Positions 10,540-22,435 of a stretch of DNA of 62,091 bases are shown piece by piece. The stretch covers positions 1-62,091 of the forward strand of contig ADNK01000947.1 in assembly GCA_000320545.1 (NCBI GenBank). Reading direction: 5' to 3'. This stretch comes from Bigelowiella natans CCMP2755. Taxonomy: Eukaryota > Cercozoa > Chlorarachniophyceae. The position numbers and the translations under genes were made by a program. Positions within the stretch are counted from its first letter, which is position 1; each line of letters begins with the position of its first letter. Under the pieces are notes generated by a model. That model was not told where the DNA came from. It saw only the letters and a program-made list of their open reading frames with translations, and ran no database searches.

Positions 10540-12061
10540 TTAGAATCTAACGATGAATCTCTCTCCAAAACATGCAACACCGCATCGTTTCGGACAATCA
10601 ACATCCTTTCCGTTGCAGTATCCCTGACAAATATCGTCGCACGTTCTCCCCCCCATTGGCTTCTCATGCTGATGAGCATGCTGCTCCACGATAGAAGTCG
10701 ACGAGACGTGTTGCTTCCTGCTTTGAGTTGGACGCTTCTGTTGTTGTTGCTGCTGCTGCTGCTGCTCATGTTTTGAAGTACCGTCATTAGCATATGCATC
10801 TTCCTTTCTTTTATCACTTTTCTTCTCCCCTTCCCCCTTCTCCTCCTCCTTCTCCTCCCTTTTCTGAGTTGATGCTGAATTGCTGGAGCGACCTTCTTTT
10901 TTTGGTGTTATGGCGGAGCTACTGCTGTTTGTACCAAGACTGCCTTCATCGACAACCACACTCACTAAGGCAGAGTACATTCACATTAAAATAGTAAGAA
11001 GCAGCAAAACAATACATCAGTTAACTAATGCTGTTATGTAAGTCAACGAATTGTTATAATTCTATTATTATATTAGCAGCAGGTTTCGTTAATAATAAGT
11101 CTCATCAATCTTTCGAGCTGTTAGTCTCAGTCCCCCCCCACCACCCATATTTCGTGAGAGTCAATAGCTACCAAGGCCAAGGAGATATTCATAATATTTT
11201 TTCAATAATAATTACCAATTTTGTCAGCTCTTTCATCCTCCTCTCCTCTCTGGACTGGAGAAGCAATACTGTAATTTGACTGATGGTGATGATCCGTATG
11301 AACATCCTCATTAGCTTTCTCATTTGCTCCTCCTTTCTTTCCTTCTTCAGAGTGACTGGCCGATGAAGATGATGATGATGACGATGATGATGATGATGAT
11401 GATGACACATTGAAGCACGAGTGTACTTCTTCGCACTGAGTAAGCCCATCAAATAATGCTCGGTCACTTTGTCCAAGCTACAACCATGTGGGAGCGGGGG
11501 AAATAGGCGCAACGTCAGAGATGGCAATGACGATTTAATGATCATGATGGCAATGTGTGCGACAACTTTTCCTCTTCCTCTTCTTCGTCTTCTTCTTCTT
11601 TTTCTTCTTCCTCCTCCTCATTCCTCGTCACTGATGCAACTACTACACCTACCACCACCACCACCACCACTACTACAAAAAACTACCGAATCGTGTATAT
11701 CGATGCACTGCTGCATGTCTTTGTCAGATTGCAGGCACTGAAAGACCTCGGCACACGCTGATGATGATGATAGTGATGATGATGATGATGATGATGATGA
11801 GTAAATATGAGGAAAAGAGTACGGGAAGCAAAACCATACGTCGTACATTGTAGTATATGCGGTTACACTCTGTTGAAAAGATGGCAGATAAAAACATATG
11901 AGAAAGAAAATGAAGAAACAGAGGGGTTTTGCACTGTATTTTATTCACACGTCTTTTCAAAGAAAGGAAAGCTTAGTAGAAAAGAGAAAATAGCATGGCT
12001 ACTAATGAGCAACATCCACCATCCTCAACAGTAGTAAAATGTCATCAGTGAAGAAAGCAAA

Positions 12062-12100
<39 letters not shown>

Positions 12101-12165
12101 GCACACACATATTAAAAATTCTACAAAAGCAGCGGCAGCAGCAGCCACCTGAGTTGGAAGCACAT
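10540..12165 (-). CDS. Cysteine-rich, Ser/Gln-rich protein, probably secreted
   Basis: Best exons: 11746-11687, 11477-11216 and 10964-10540, all in matching phase, ending with the triple stop TAATAATAA. The C-terminus has a striking six-cysteine run, CDDICQGYCNGKDVDCPKRC followed by GVAC, that is C-X3-C-X3-C-X6-C-X3-C-X3-C. The N-terminal part has CLQSDKDMQQC (C-X9-C) and CEEVHSC. A 23-nt micro-exon at 11869-11847 (CNRIYYN) would place a further Cys exactly nine residues before the first. The middle is poly-Ser, Glu/Lys-rich and poly-Gln. A candidate first exon at 12165-12125 encodes MCFQLRWLLLPLL, a signal-peptide-like start, but its phase does not match the micro-exon, so one exon is missing or misplaced. 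No family is recognised. Even Cys spacing, a likely signal peptide and the lack of other domains suggest an extracytosolic disulfide-bonded protein. Confidence 0.55.
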
Positions 12166-12445
12166 CTTAGGTAAGTCTTCGGACAACCCTCGAGAATACA
12201 TCTGATGATCATCATTTACCATACTAAGTTAGCAATACTTCGATGTTTCAAACACTAAGGCACTGACTGTTATCAACGAGACGACGATGTTTCTTCAATA
12301 GCAGCAAGCGACTTCCTCCCTCATTACTACTACAACTACTACAACAACAACTACTACAACCACAGATCCCCCCCTTATTATCATTTGCTTTTGCTAATAC
12401 TACTACTCTCTTCTATATGCCACCAGTGCTACTACGTCATTTTCT

Positions 12446-14261
12446 TCACCTTAAAATGTGATCCTCATACACCTTAGTAGCAGTGCTGCCCCCCTCTTCT
12501 GCCTTCTTCCCCTGATCCCCCTCCCTTACAGATAGAGATGCAGAGGTTTTTGTTGCTATCGTAGGGACAGCAGCTTCAGGTGAAGATGATGAATGCTGCG
12601 GAGCTTTGTGTTGGGATGAAGAGGAGGAGGAGGAGGAAGAAGATGAGGGTGATGATGAAGACAGCGTTGAAGATTCTGCCTCCCCTCTTCCTATTAATTC
12701 TTTACCATCATTCGCAGTAGTTTCACTACTAGAACGGTTGTTCTCATTCCTTTCCCCAACAGTGCTTGCTGCAATAGATGATGACTTAGTTTCACCCTGC
12801 GATGAAGATGATGATGAGGAGGAGGAAGAGGAGGAGGAGGATGATAACGATGTCTTTTTAGCTCCGAAAAAGTCAGCAAGAGAGTTGTCTGAGGCAGCAG
12901 CAGCAGCAGCATCAATATCCACAGAAGGAGTAGAGGACGAACCACCATTGCCACCGCCATCAGCAGCAGCAGCAGCAGCACCAGCAGCAGCCGTCTTATT
13001 ACTACTACTATCATCCTTTTGTTGTCGCCAATAATTCGTAGTATTGTTACGATGATCATGATGTTGTGATGACGAAGAAGACCGAGCTGCTGTAGTAGCA
13101 TTACTTTCTGTGTTGGTTTTAGTAGCTGATGGAACTGCCTTCTTTGCGTGCTCCTCCGTGCTAATCGTGGTAGTAGTCTTTGCCGTCGTCGCCTTCTCTC
13201 TTCTATGATGGTCATCGTCCATCTTTGCCCTACTTGTTTCAAGGACTAATCTAGCAGCTGTTTGTGCAGCACGCCAAACCTGAAAGAGAGAAAGAAAAAA
13301 GAGAAAAAAGAAGAGGAGGCAACCAGACAAACGTAAAGCATATGCTGATTGTAGGGGGAGAGATCGACAGCGAAGTGCTGATAATCCCTCCTACCCCAAC
13401 CTAAAAATTGTTGAATACCAGACAGCACTGTGTAGTGAGCATAAATTTGTTTTTAACACGACAAGTTACGGAATAGCATGCCTTGCAAACACGTAATGCT
13501 CTCCTCCTCCTCCTCCTCCTTCTTCTTCCTCTTGACTAGTTTCGCTAATACTTACCGTATCATAGCCATCTTTTCCACCACCTTGTTGTCTAAGGGAAGC
13601 AGCTGTAGCAGCAGCAGCAGCTGCGGCGGCTGCGGCTGCAGTTGCGGCAGAAGTAGCATCATCGTCGGCATTGTTGTCGTTGTCGTTCTCCTCTTTCTTG
13701 TTATTATTATTATAACTCTTCTCCTCTTTCCCTGTTGTTCTCTGTGCCTTCATCTTAGCTCCATCATCAGCAGAAGTACCAAGTAGAGGAATAGCTTGCA
13801 TCTCTTCTTCTAATGTATAATTAGCATGACTCTTCTCCTCGTTACGCCCTGCACTGAGATCATCCCCAGAAGCAAGGGTACTTGCATTTTTGCTGCTAGA
13901 AAAGTCCTGATACTTGTTGTTGTTCTTCTTCTCCTGTCTAGTATGCGTAGCCCCTTTATCCTCATTCATGGGTGAGAATCTTTCTTTAAATTGAGGAGGA
14001 CGATGCTGTTTCTCTGCATACATAGGAGCTGCCAATGATGAAGAGGATGATGATGATGATGATGATGATGATTGGGCGGCGTATGGAAGAGAATGATGCT
14101 GAGAGAAACGACGACTCTGTGGCATTAAATGTGATGCATGAGCTTCTTTCCTTCTTGATAATGCGGGATGAGAAGGAAGAAACCTGTGGTCATCAGAAGA
14201 CTGGGGAGAGGATATTCGGTGTTTGTTAATGTGTTTCTGATCGAGCTGCTGTTCTTGTACA

Positions 14262-14298
<37 letters not shown>

Positions 14299-14508
14299 GA
14301 AATCTTGGTAGGACTTGAAGGTGGCTGTAATGATGCAATTCGTCGTGGTAGTTATAGGTGGGGGAAGATCTTTCTTCCCTTCCTCTTCCTCGGTGATGAT
14401 GCTGATGATGTTGTTGCAGCTCAAGCCGGGGGTCTTCCGAGAGATGTAAACCATCATAATCGTCGCCGTGTTGTTGTTGGTGTTGGTGGTGGTGGTGCTG
14501 ATACTGCT

Positions 14509-14539
<31 letters not shown>

Positions 14540-15295
14540 ATGATGATGGCGGTGCGAAACGTGGTGGTAGTTGTATGGAAGATTGTGGAATGATGATGAC
14601 GACGAAGAAGACTGAGAGCGGGAAGGACGCCGGGAATGGCTTTGATGGGTGGTGGTCATTGGCGGAGGAGGGTGCTCATGGGTATAGGGATATATATCGG
14701 TTTGGGAAGACGGTGCTACTACCTTATTCGCTGCTGCAGCAGTTCCATTATCATTGAATGTTCTATCTCGAGCATGATGGTTATGATGATGATAAAGATA
14801 GTTGTTGGCATGAGGATTGTAATCGTGCTCAATATGCTGCTGCTGCTTTCTATGGTGATGGTATCGACGACTGTTATGATACATCCCTTCCTTGTCGCCA
14901 TCATTGTATTGATGATGGTATGATGAGTAGTCAATACCTACCCTACCATCACCAGTACTCTGATCGAAATCCCTGGCCTTCTCCCTGCCATATTCATTGC
15001 TATAATCTTCCTCCTCCTTCTCCTGCTCCGAAACAGGAGCAGAAGTACGTTTTCCCCAAAATGTGGACTTGAATCTGATTCCTTCCTCCTCCTCCTCCTC
15101 CTCCCCCCTCCCTTTGTAGTTTTCTTCTTCTTCTTCTTGTTCTTCTTCTTTTCCATTTCCAACTGTCTGTTCCCCTCGCATACTACTACTACTACTCATT
15201 TGGATGGCAGGTGATGCGGAACCCCCCCCATGGATTGTCCTTTGGTTTGCCTCCAAAGTGTCAACCCAGGACTCTACACTCTGTGAATGTCGTTG

Positions 15296-15331
<36 letters not shown>

Positions 15332-15771
15332 TCCGTTGAATGCGAGCGCAACACCTCCTGATACTTCATAGTTTGCCATGCTTTCGAAATTATGGGGCAT
15401 CATCGTCTTCAGATACGGCTGTTGTTGCTGCTGCTGCTGTTGCTGCTGTTGCCCTCTGTTGCCGGTTGTAGCCATAAGAGGGGGGTTACGCTGAGGAGGA
15501 AAGGACCGAAGCGCATCACCATTGTTTGGAGGAGATAATTGTCTGCTGTTTAGACCATTGCTCGCAATCACACCAGCATCTCGAAAGCTAAAGGAATGAT
15601 TCGGAATTGGCACCCCAGAATATCCAGGCTGTATGTGCGAACACCAAGTACAAAAGTTTGAATGCCATGTTGTCTTGATGATTGATTAGAGTGTTATGTA
15701 TAAATCACCTGGCCGAGGACCACCGTCGAGCCAAAAATAAAAAAATATATCATTTCCAAGAGATGATGCAT
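12446..15771 (-). CDS. Large low-complexity Gln/His/Ser/Ala-rich protein, 989 aa, signal-like N-terminus
   Basis: Three exons in perfect phase: 15771-15709, 15628-13556 and 13279-12446. They join through an 80-nt intron (CAG/gtgatt) and a 276-nt intron (ACG/gtaagt to tttcag). Exon 1 encodes MHHLLEMIYFFIFGSTVVLG, a hydrophobic N-terminus that could be a signal peptide or anchor, with an in-frame stop upstream of the ATG. Exon 2 is an uninterrupted open frame of 691 codons with runs of Gln, His, Ser, Asn, Ala and Glu and short ordered islands such as PIPNHSFSFRDAGVIASNGL. Exon 3 begins VWRAAQTAARLVLETSRAKM, a probable helix, and is then Ser/Ala-rich. Encoding CAG, CAT/CAC, TCN and GCN repeats are imperfect, as expected for selected protein repeats. 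No known domain is visible. It could be an extracellular matrix or cell-covering protein, or, if the N-terminus is not a signal, a disordered nuclear protein. Confidence 0.7.
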
Positions 15772-16344
15772 TTTCCAGATCCAGCTAATGGTAGTGATCT
15801 ACTGTAGCGTTCCCTCTAACGAGTAAGATGAGTATAGTTACCACAAAGGGGTGATAAAATCAAATGATGATTCTGCTGCAACCTGTGCAATTGAATTCGC
15901 TGTTCCCAACACACAGAGGCGGCGATATCAATCTCATGGCTTCCAGCCTCTCAAGACAATATATTTTAATTTCAGGACGGATGCACGATATCAATCAATC
16001 AATCCCCCTCCCTGGGTCTGTCACTCATATGCAACGATGATGACGAGCTTATCTTCCTGTATCACTTGTTTAAATAGTTCGAACTATTCTGCCGAAAAAA
16101 TCGAAATTAATATTTGCCGAAAAGATATTGATAAAACTCAGTATGAATGGAGGCTGATTTGATTGGATTTAAACAATACGACATGCGTAGTATCCGAATA
16201 TGGTAAGAAATACGGTACCACCGAATCCTTCGTGCTGAGCTGCTCCCTCTACAAAAATTCAAAACACGTTCAAATTTCAATGTGTGAGGGGAGGGAACGA
16301 AGTCCACAGCTGTTTCTTTCCTGATAATCTGTCACTAGAAAGCG
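15772..16344. promoter_or_regulatory. Head-to-head promoter region
   Basis: This 573-bp gap separates the start codons of the low-complexity gene (-) and the small secreted protein (+). It must contain both promoters. No microsatellite longer than a few units and no CTAG enrichment are seen. No specific element could be assigned. Confidence 0.4.
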
Positions 16345-17242
16345 ATGCTATCTTTGTGGGCCTTCTTCCTGTTCTTTTCTACATGTGCGGCAGCTAGTAC
16401 AACCAAAACAAAGGTAGTAGGGATGCATAAACGAAGGTCGGGGGGGATAAATTTTGCTTGGTCAAACAAGTTTTCCCTGATTCTCTGGCCTTTTGTGCAG
16501 GATGCAATATTGCAAATGAAGGCCTATGATGGCTCATCATCGCCTAGTAGAACGATGGAATCGGCATCAGCACTACTATCACGCATGCGGGAGGAAGGGG
16601 AAAAAAACACAGCACAACTAGGACCACGTATGAAGGAGAGGAGAGCAGCAGTCACGGTTCTCCCTTACAACCAGGATCCACCGGATTTGCCGCCGATATA
16701 CCCGTTGTCCACCCTTTCGTCTAAAGGTGGCTCCTATGATGGGAAAACGGTTGAAGATGATCCCGTCAAGGACGATACGATTTATGTGGATCCGCTCTCC
16801 AAAGATTGCAAAAAAGAAGTGGACGCTTTCGTCAAAAAATGCGCGGCAGGAGGAAAAGGAAGTAAAGATTAATTTTGATAGGAGCGACAATAGAAAATTG
16901 ACACAGATAGAATGGACTCTAAGAGCTTATCACTACAGATACATAGAAAAGATAGCAAACCAAATACTATTCCTATTTTTCAACAGGTGTTAAAGCCTGC
17001 GGCAAAGACGGATGGAAAGTATTGAAAAAGTGCAAAAACGGTAGTAATACATTTCCCCCCTTGATAAGCAGTTGATGTAAGGTGAAATGATAGTTTTATT
17101 ACTGCTACCTACCGCTACTTGCAGTGGTATTCTGTGCTAATATTGGACTCCTATCACTACATCATTGCTGGCAGGATTTACGAGTACTTCTGAACCTCCT
17201 CGATGGCCAGTGCAAGACGGGTACGATCAGGCCGTGGCGTAG
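16345..17242 (+). CDS. Small secreted lysine/cysteine-containing protein, 183 aa
   Basis: Four exons in matching phase: 16345-16413, 16501-16861, 16987-17040 and 17175-17242. The product starts MLSLWAFFLFFSTCAAAS, a classical signal peptide with a probable cleavage site after the Ala run, so the mature protein enters the secretory pathway. The open frame continues through intron 1 (16414-16500), but that intron has a GTAGTA donor and a TTTTGTGCAG acceptor, so it is most likely removed. The mature region is hydrophilic with a Pro/Tyr-rich middle (DPPDLPPIYPLSTL). The last third carries four cysteines in a Lys-rich context: KDCKKEVDAFVKKC, then KACGKDGWKVLKKC. It ends EPPRWPVQDGYDQAVA. The four Cys could form two disulfides. 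No family is recognised; a small extracellular protein is the safest reading. Confidence 0.75.
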
Positions 17243-18329
17243 TAGCACTATGGAAACTTCAACTTCCATCATTGATGATTGTTGCTCCTGCCTTCATTCA
17301 AAACTACTTCTCGGTTAAGGTAGCTAATTCAAAATAATAATAGTGAGGAGCCTTTTAAAGAAAACAATAAGAAAGTAATTGGGAGTTCCACGCCATAGTT
17401 TTTGTTTCGTGGTTTTTAAATGCCATACTAAGTACGCCGACAGAAGTTTCAATTACCATACCAGGAACAATGGTCTCCTCCTCCTTTCGTACTGCTCACA
17501 AAGAATAGGCCGATATGATTAGGCTTTAGCTTATTATTTTTAGATGTAAAGAATATAGGAAATTTAGATATTCACTCTTACGTTTATTTTAGAGATTGTT
17601 AATACCATAAATTTATTGTCATTATTATACATTTCCTTATCTGTCGTTATCGCCGTGGTGAATGTTAGCTATATTTGCGTGCTTATATTCGCAAGTACGT
17701 AAGCTTGTTCGCCAGCACCACAGTCAGTAGCGCAATTATTACTTTGTCATGTATTTATCATAGATTGCGAATAATAGCTTATGTAGGCCATGTGTAGCCG
17801 TAGTCGTGGTAGAGTGTACTCGATCATATAGAGTGGCAGCATGTGCATATGCTGTGCATGCATTGTATCGTATCATACGCAAGGATCAGATTAATTACGC
17901 ACGGCATGTACTGATTCTATAGATCGTAATTTATAACAACCAGCTGCGCGTGCATTATTTTACATCACATATATGCGTATGTATATACAAGAATCATCAA
18001 CACTGCTGCTACGTAATATACGATCGTAGTGTATCTGCGAGCATGAGTGCACATATTAGACGCCGCTATAGCTAAGGCACATGTTTATATCAATAGTCAG
18101 CCAAAACAGGATAAGATAACAGTCACATGCAGGACAAGTCAGAATATATGTCCAGCACGGTTTCCACGCGCCAATGTGTAGATAATAATATGCTAACCCA
18201 GTCAAGTTAATGAACGGAGTTACTATTTCCGCTCTTATCCTAACTCTGGTATTTTGTACCATTTTGACCCTTGAGTTTGCTGTTAGCAGGCGGTTTTGAT
18301 GATGATGATGATGATGCATTTCCTTTCGA
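17243..18329. other. Tail-to-tail intergenic region, AT-rich then TGCA-rich
   Basis: The region lies between the 3' ends of the secreted-protein gene (+) and EED (-). The first half is AT-rich and plain. From about 17640 to 18100 the words TGCAT, GCATATGC, TACGTA and TGCGTA become frequent and microsatellites are absent. No exon could be supported. Confidence 0.5.
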
Positions 18330-19176
18330 TTATGCCGTCGCAGGCGCCGAAGAAGCAGCACTGCTTTTGTTTGCATGGCGAGCATTTCCATTTGTTTTTC
18401 TTCTCCAGACCCAAACACTAGCGTCGTCACAGACGCCAACAAGATACTTTCCATGCTGATCGAAAGCAACTTGCCGCACGGCAGCGGCCTTGCCTTTGAT
18501 GCCAATCTTCGCCGGGGATTTGTTACGACCGGTGTCTACATCCCATACGAACACTTCTCCTAGCTTGTTCCCAACCTGCAAAAGCAATCTCAATCAATCA
18601 ATAATACGGCGAGTAACAGACAGACAACAACGGTGAGAAGAAGATGAAGAAGAAGATGATGATGATGAATTGGTAGTATATCTGGGGAAAGTCATGCCAA
18701 ATGCTACAATAATCTCCTCCATTTCTTCCTCCTAGCCCCCCCACTCCTTCTTGGGAAAATAGTAGCACCACCCACCCACCCACCCACCGCAAGGTATTTT
18801 TGATAGTAATCCATTCCAAATCGGATATACCTGTTTAAATGTATATATTAGGTAGGTGAAAGAGGAGCCTTATTTGATGTTGTTGTTGTTGTTGTTAGCC
18901 TGTGGTACCATATATCGCAATGCTTGCACTTGTACTCCCCAAGACGACGCACAGAGTTGTTTGGCATGCTGGTCAGCTTCAGTTTGGAAGGATATCTAAC
19001 ATCATCAATCACACCAGCAGCGGAAAGAAGAACTCATCACCAAGAAAATATGATCAGATGAAACTATTGAAGCATGAAATTCTTTTATTTTGCCTATTCT
19101 TCCAATATGATGATTGCAACTTCTTCATCGTCACCATCAGTATTCTTGTTGTGATGATAGATTTCATCATCATCCG

Positions 19177-19212
<36 letters not shown>

Positions 19213-20287
19213 TTTTAATCATCATCTTTGAACAGCTAATTACCGTCCGCTCCAAAGTACAACACAATTTTCCACGGACTGAGATATAATATGATTGTTC
19301 GTGTGTGTGGCCGTGTTCTGCGAACGGACGTTACTTACTTATACACACACACACACACACCTTCGATAGTACAAGGTCTCCAATGAATCTTACACAGTCA
19401 ACATAGTTTGTGTGGACTTTACGCGTAGAAAACAAAGGAAACTGGACGATCTTGGCTGGTATTCTTCTTCTTCTTTTCCTTCTTCTTCTCCTTTTTCGCT
19501 TGCCGCCTTTTTCATCGTCATCATCATTATCATCATCCTCGTCTTCTCTCCCGCCTCCTACGAGTTCCTCTTCTTGGTGGCAAGTTTGTAGGCGATCTCT
19601 CAAGCACGACATGCTCCATATCTTCACTGTATGGTCCATCGAGGAAGATACCTTCGTGCGTGAATGGTAGGTTGGTAGTAGCAGCAATATTAATAGTAGT
19701 CGTAGTGAGGGTGGTGGTGGCAGATAATTGGTAATAATGACTTACTTGCTAGTTATTGTTGGGCAGGAGAACAAGTGGAATTAAACAGAATATTAAGATT
19801 TCGTAAGACAAGTGCATATATATAAGCGAAATGGGACAATGGCGATGGTAGGATGTTCTCCTTACTTTAACCATCATCATCGTCATCATTATCATCATCA
19901 TCATCATGATGTTGCTGTTAATAATAATAGTAATAATAATAAAACAACTCTACCATGTAAGATCCTGAGAGATTGAAGTCAGCACTGAGTACCTCGTCAC
20001 GATGACCGTTTTCACCGGAAAACACCTAGTTATTAATGAAAAAAAGCAAGTCGATATGTGATCAAGATTCTCCGAGTCTCTCGAAGAAGGCTATGTTGTC
20101 TTTTGGTTCAGGAAGAAAGGAAGGAAGGAAGGAAGGAAGGACGGACTGAATACTGCTGCCGTTATATTTAGTTGTAGTAGTAGTGCTTATATATTCATTT
20201 TTGTTCTTTATCGTGATAATAATACATACTACTACCGCAATACAGCGTCCAGACCGCAGACTCCAGAGCCGTATGGACCGATCTTTG

Positions 20288-20323
<36 letters not shown>

Positions 20324-20586
20324 TTCGATGAGAACGACAAGAAGTTCAGCCATATCAAGTAACAAGATGATGATGATGATGATGATGAGGATGATGATGA
20401 TGATAATGATGGTGATGTCAGGCCGCATATCATGATATTATTGTGAGTACTGACTTGCAGAGAGCAACAACTGTCGGTCTCTTGGATGAATCTGAAGTTC
20501 ATTGATGGAGCTCACATGCCCTACCAACGATCTTACCACCTTGAGAGTGTGGCAGTTAATTACCTGCAATTTCCAGATATGGTGAC

Positions 20587-20620
<34 letters not shown>

Positions 20621-21330
20621 GTACACACAGTACCACCAACAACTTAAAGCAGCAGCAGCAGCAGCAGCAATTTATGATGAGAAGAGAAAAAAACAGACGG
20701 CTAGAGTTTCTATTAATATGATGGCGATTGATTGCTACTTGATCATCATCGTCATCATCATTATCCTCATCATCATGATATTATCATCATCATCACCATG
20801 ATTACCTTAATAATGCCCAGCACTCCCCCTGTTATCAGCCATGGAGCTCCTGAAAGAGGGTCTTGAGACCAGGCGCAAGTAAAGAGCTGTTCTTCATCGT
20901 TTCCATCGACGTATACCTATTGTTTGTGGTGGTGGGTATGCAGTATTATCATCTATCCATCAACATCATCCAAATGTTATCATCAAAACCAGGAGGAGGA
21001 AGATTACGTTTCTAATGTCGCTACCACTACTAGTACTTCTACTACTACTACTACTACTACTACAACTACTACTACACAACTACTACACAACTACTACCAT
21101 GACTACTGGTAGTACTAGTACAAGTAAGTAGTAGTAGTAGTAGTAGTACCTGTACTGGCTCAACATCGGTTATGTCAGGTCTTAGACGGTATACGGTTGC
21201 CCTTCGATCTCCCACGGTAGCAAACATATGACTGTGCCTTAGATCTGTGTAATTAAATCGCACCGAGTATATCGGTTTTCCGTGGTCTTCTAGGATCTTC
21301 TTGCATACAACAAAGTCAGGGGGATGATGC

Positions 21331-21362
<32 letters not shown>

Positions 21363-21959
21363 ATGACGACGATGATGATGGTTGGGCCGTAGTCTTGAGG
21401 TAGTAGCTATATTTGGAGGCTGCTGTCGTCTTTGACGATGATGCTGATTATTCTGGGCTGCTTGTCCATTTTTAAAGACGGTATTACTTGTGTTGTTAAT
21501 GTTGTCTACAACTCTGCCGGAGGAGTCGCTTCTCCCGCCATGGTCTTTATTATGGCTACTTCTACTGCTTAATCTGATACTATTACTATTACTATTACTA
21601 CTTCTACTGCCGCTACTGTTACTGCTACTTGCTGCCGCAGCCTTTGCAGTTGATCTTGTCTCTCTTCCTTGCTTCTTCTGTTTTACATCCTGACTTGTAG
21701 TAGTGGTAGCACTAGTATGTGGCCCTTTTTCCAGAGTAGTAGCCGGATTATTACTGATATCTATATTGCTTCTGCCCCTTTTCAAAGTAGTGGTAGCAGC
21801 AGCAGCAGCAGCAGCAGCAGTAGCAGAAGAAGAAGTACTACTGATGTCTATATCGCCGCTACCCCTTCCCCTTCCACGTGTACGGCCGACGTGTTTCTCT
21901 GTCGCGCCAAGTGTCGCCTCTACCGCCGTTTTCTTCTTGTCCTTCTTCTTCTTCCTCAT
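18330..21959 (-). CDS. EED: EED/ESC homologue, WD40 subunit of Polycomb repressive complex 2, 618 aa
   Basis: Ten exons, all phases agreeing: 21959-21150, 20916-20806, 20563-20455, 20288-20236, 20025-19954, 19651-19361, 19278-19244, 18995-18909, 18830-18788 and 18575-18330. The seven-blade WD40 part (about 215-618) follows EED block by block: [136 protein letters not shown] and [17 protein letters not shown]. In PRC2, EED binds EZH2 and reads H3K27me3 with an aromatic cage; the equivalent residues here are F235, F282 (Tyr in animals), W523 and Y524, so the reader pocket looks intact. The N-terminal 210 residues are a basic, Ser/Asn/Gln-rich extension, and an acidic-then-Arg/Lys insertion ([20 protein letters not shown]) sits in blade 5. 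Nuclear, chromatin-bound by inference. Confidence 0.95.
19342..19360. repeat. (CA)n tract whose GT strand begins EED intron 6
   Basis: On the transcribed strand exon 6 ends TCGAAG and the intron begins GTGTGTGTGTG, so the 5' splice site lies inside the repeat and several GT positions could serve as donor. Confidence 0.85.
20290..20324. repeat. (TA)n tract forming the acceptor side of EED intron 3
   Basis: Read on the transcribed minus strand the repeat ends TATATATAAG and exon 4 of EED starts with the next base (20288). The repeat itself supplies the acceptor region. Confidence 0.9.
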
Positions 21960-22430
21960 GGTTTTTCCCTAAGTATTGAATTATCATCAGTATTAGTTTC
22001 ATTTAGGGTTGTCCTAGATGCTACTATTAACCCCTCCATACCCGAAGCACGATGGTAAATATAATGATGCTGTGTATACTACTACTACCTTTCCGTATGT
22101 CATCCGGGTATTGCCACTTCGCAACATTAATTCTTCTGCAAGATGCGCCTTTCTGCTGCATTATCACCAATCATTATTCACAATTAGTATCTGAGACCGA
22201 ATCTCCACATACTAATTTTCAAACCATTTGATTAAGATAATTAGACTGTAAAGAAGACTACACCTCGACGTATTGGACTAATTATGTGGAGGCAATTTCC
22301 TGTAATAACAATGGGAAGACGACAGCCTACAAAATAGAGCGAATTGGACAAGGAGCAAATCACATCAGCTGAATAAGAGAATAGAAAATAGTTAGAGCTT
22401 TGAACCTGTCGTTGCAAAAGTAATAGGGTC
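21960..22430. promoter_or_regulatory. Upstream region of EED
   Basis: This is the 5' flank of EED, head-to-head with the poorly resolved plus-strand gene that follows. An in-frame TAG precedes the EED start codon. The sequence holds a short (ACT)n run near 22078 but no assigned motif. Confidence 0.35.
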
Positions 22431-22435
22431 GAGAG

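Noticed and set aside
10413-10660. Frameshift at the G7 run of the Cys-rich gene leading to RATIFVRDTATERML
   Set aside because: The unshifted frame gives a regular six-Cys motif and a clean triple stop, so a shift is not needed; kept only as the refuting alternative.
11807-12034. Plus-strand frame with CSICGYTLLKRWQIK
   Set aside because: No splice partner on the plus strand; it lies antisense to introns of the Cys-rich gene, and the Cys pair alone is not evidence of a zinc finger.
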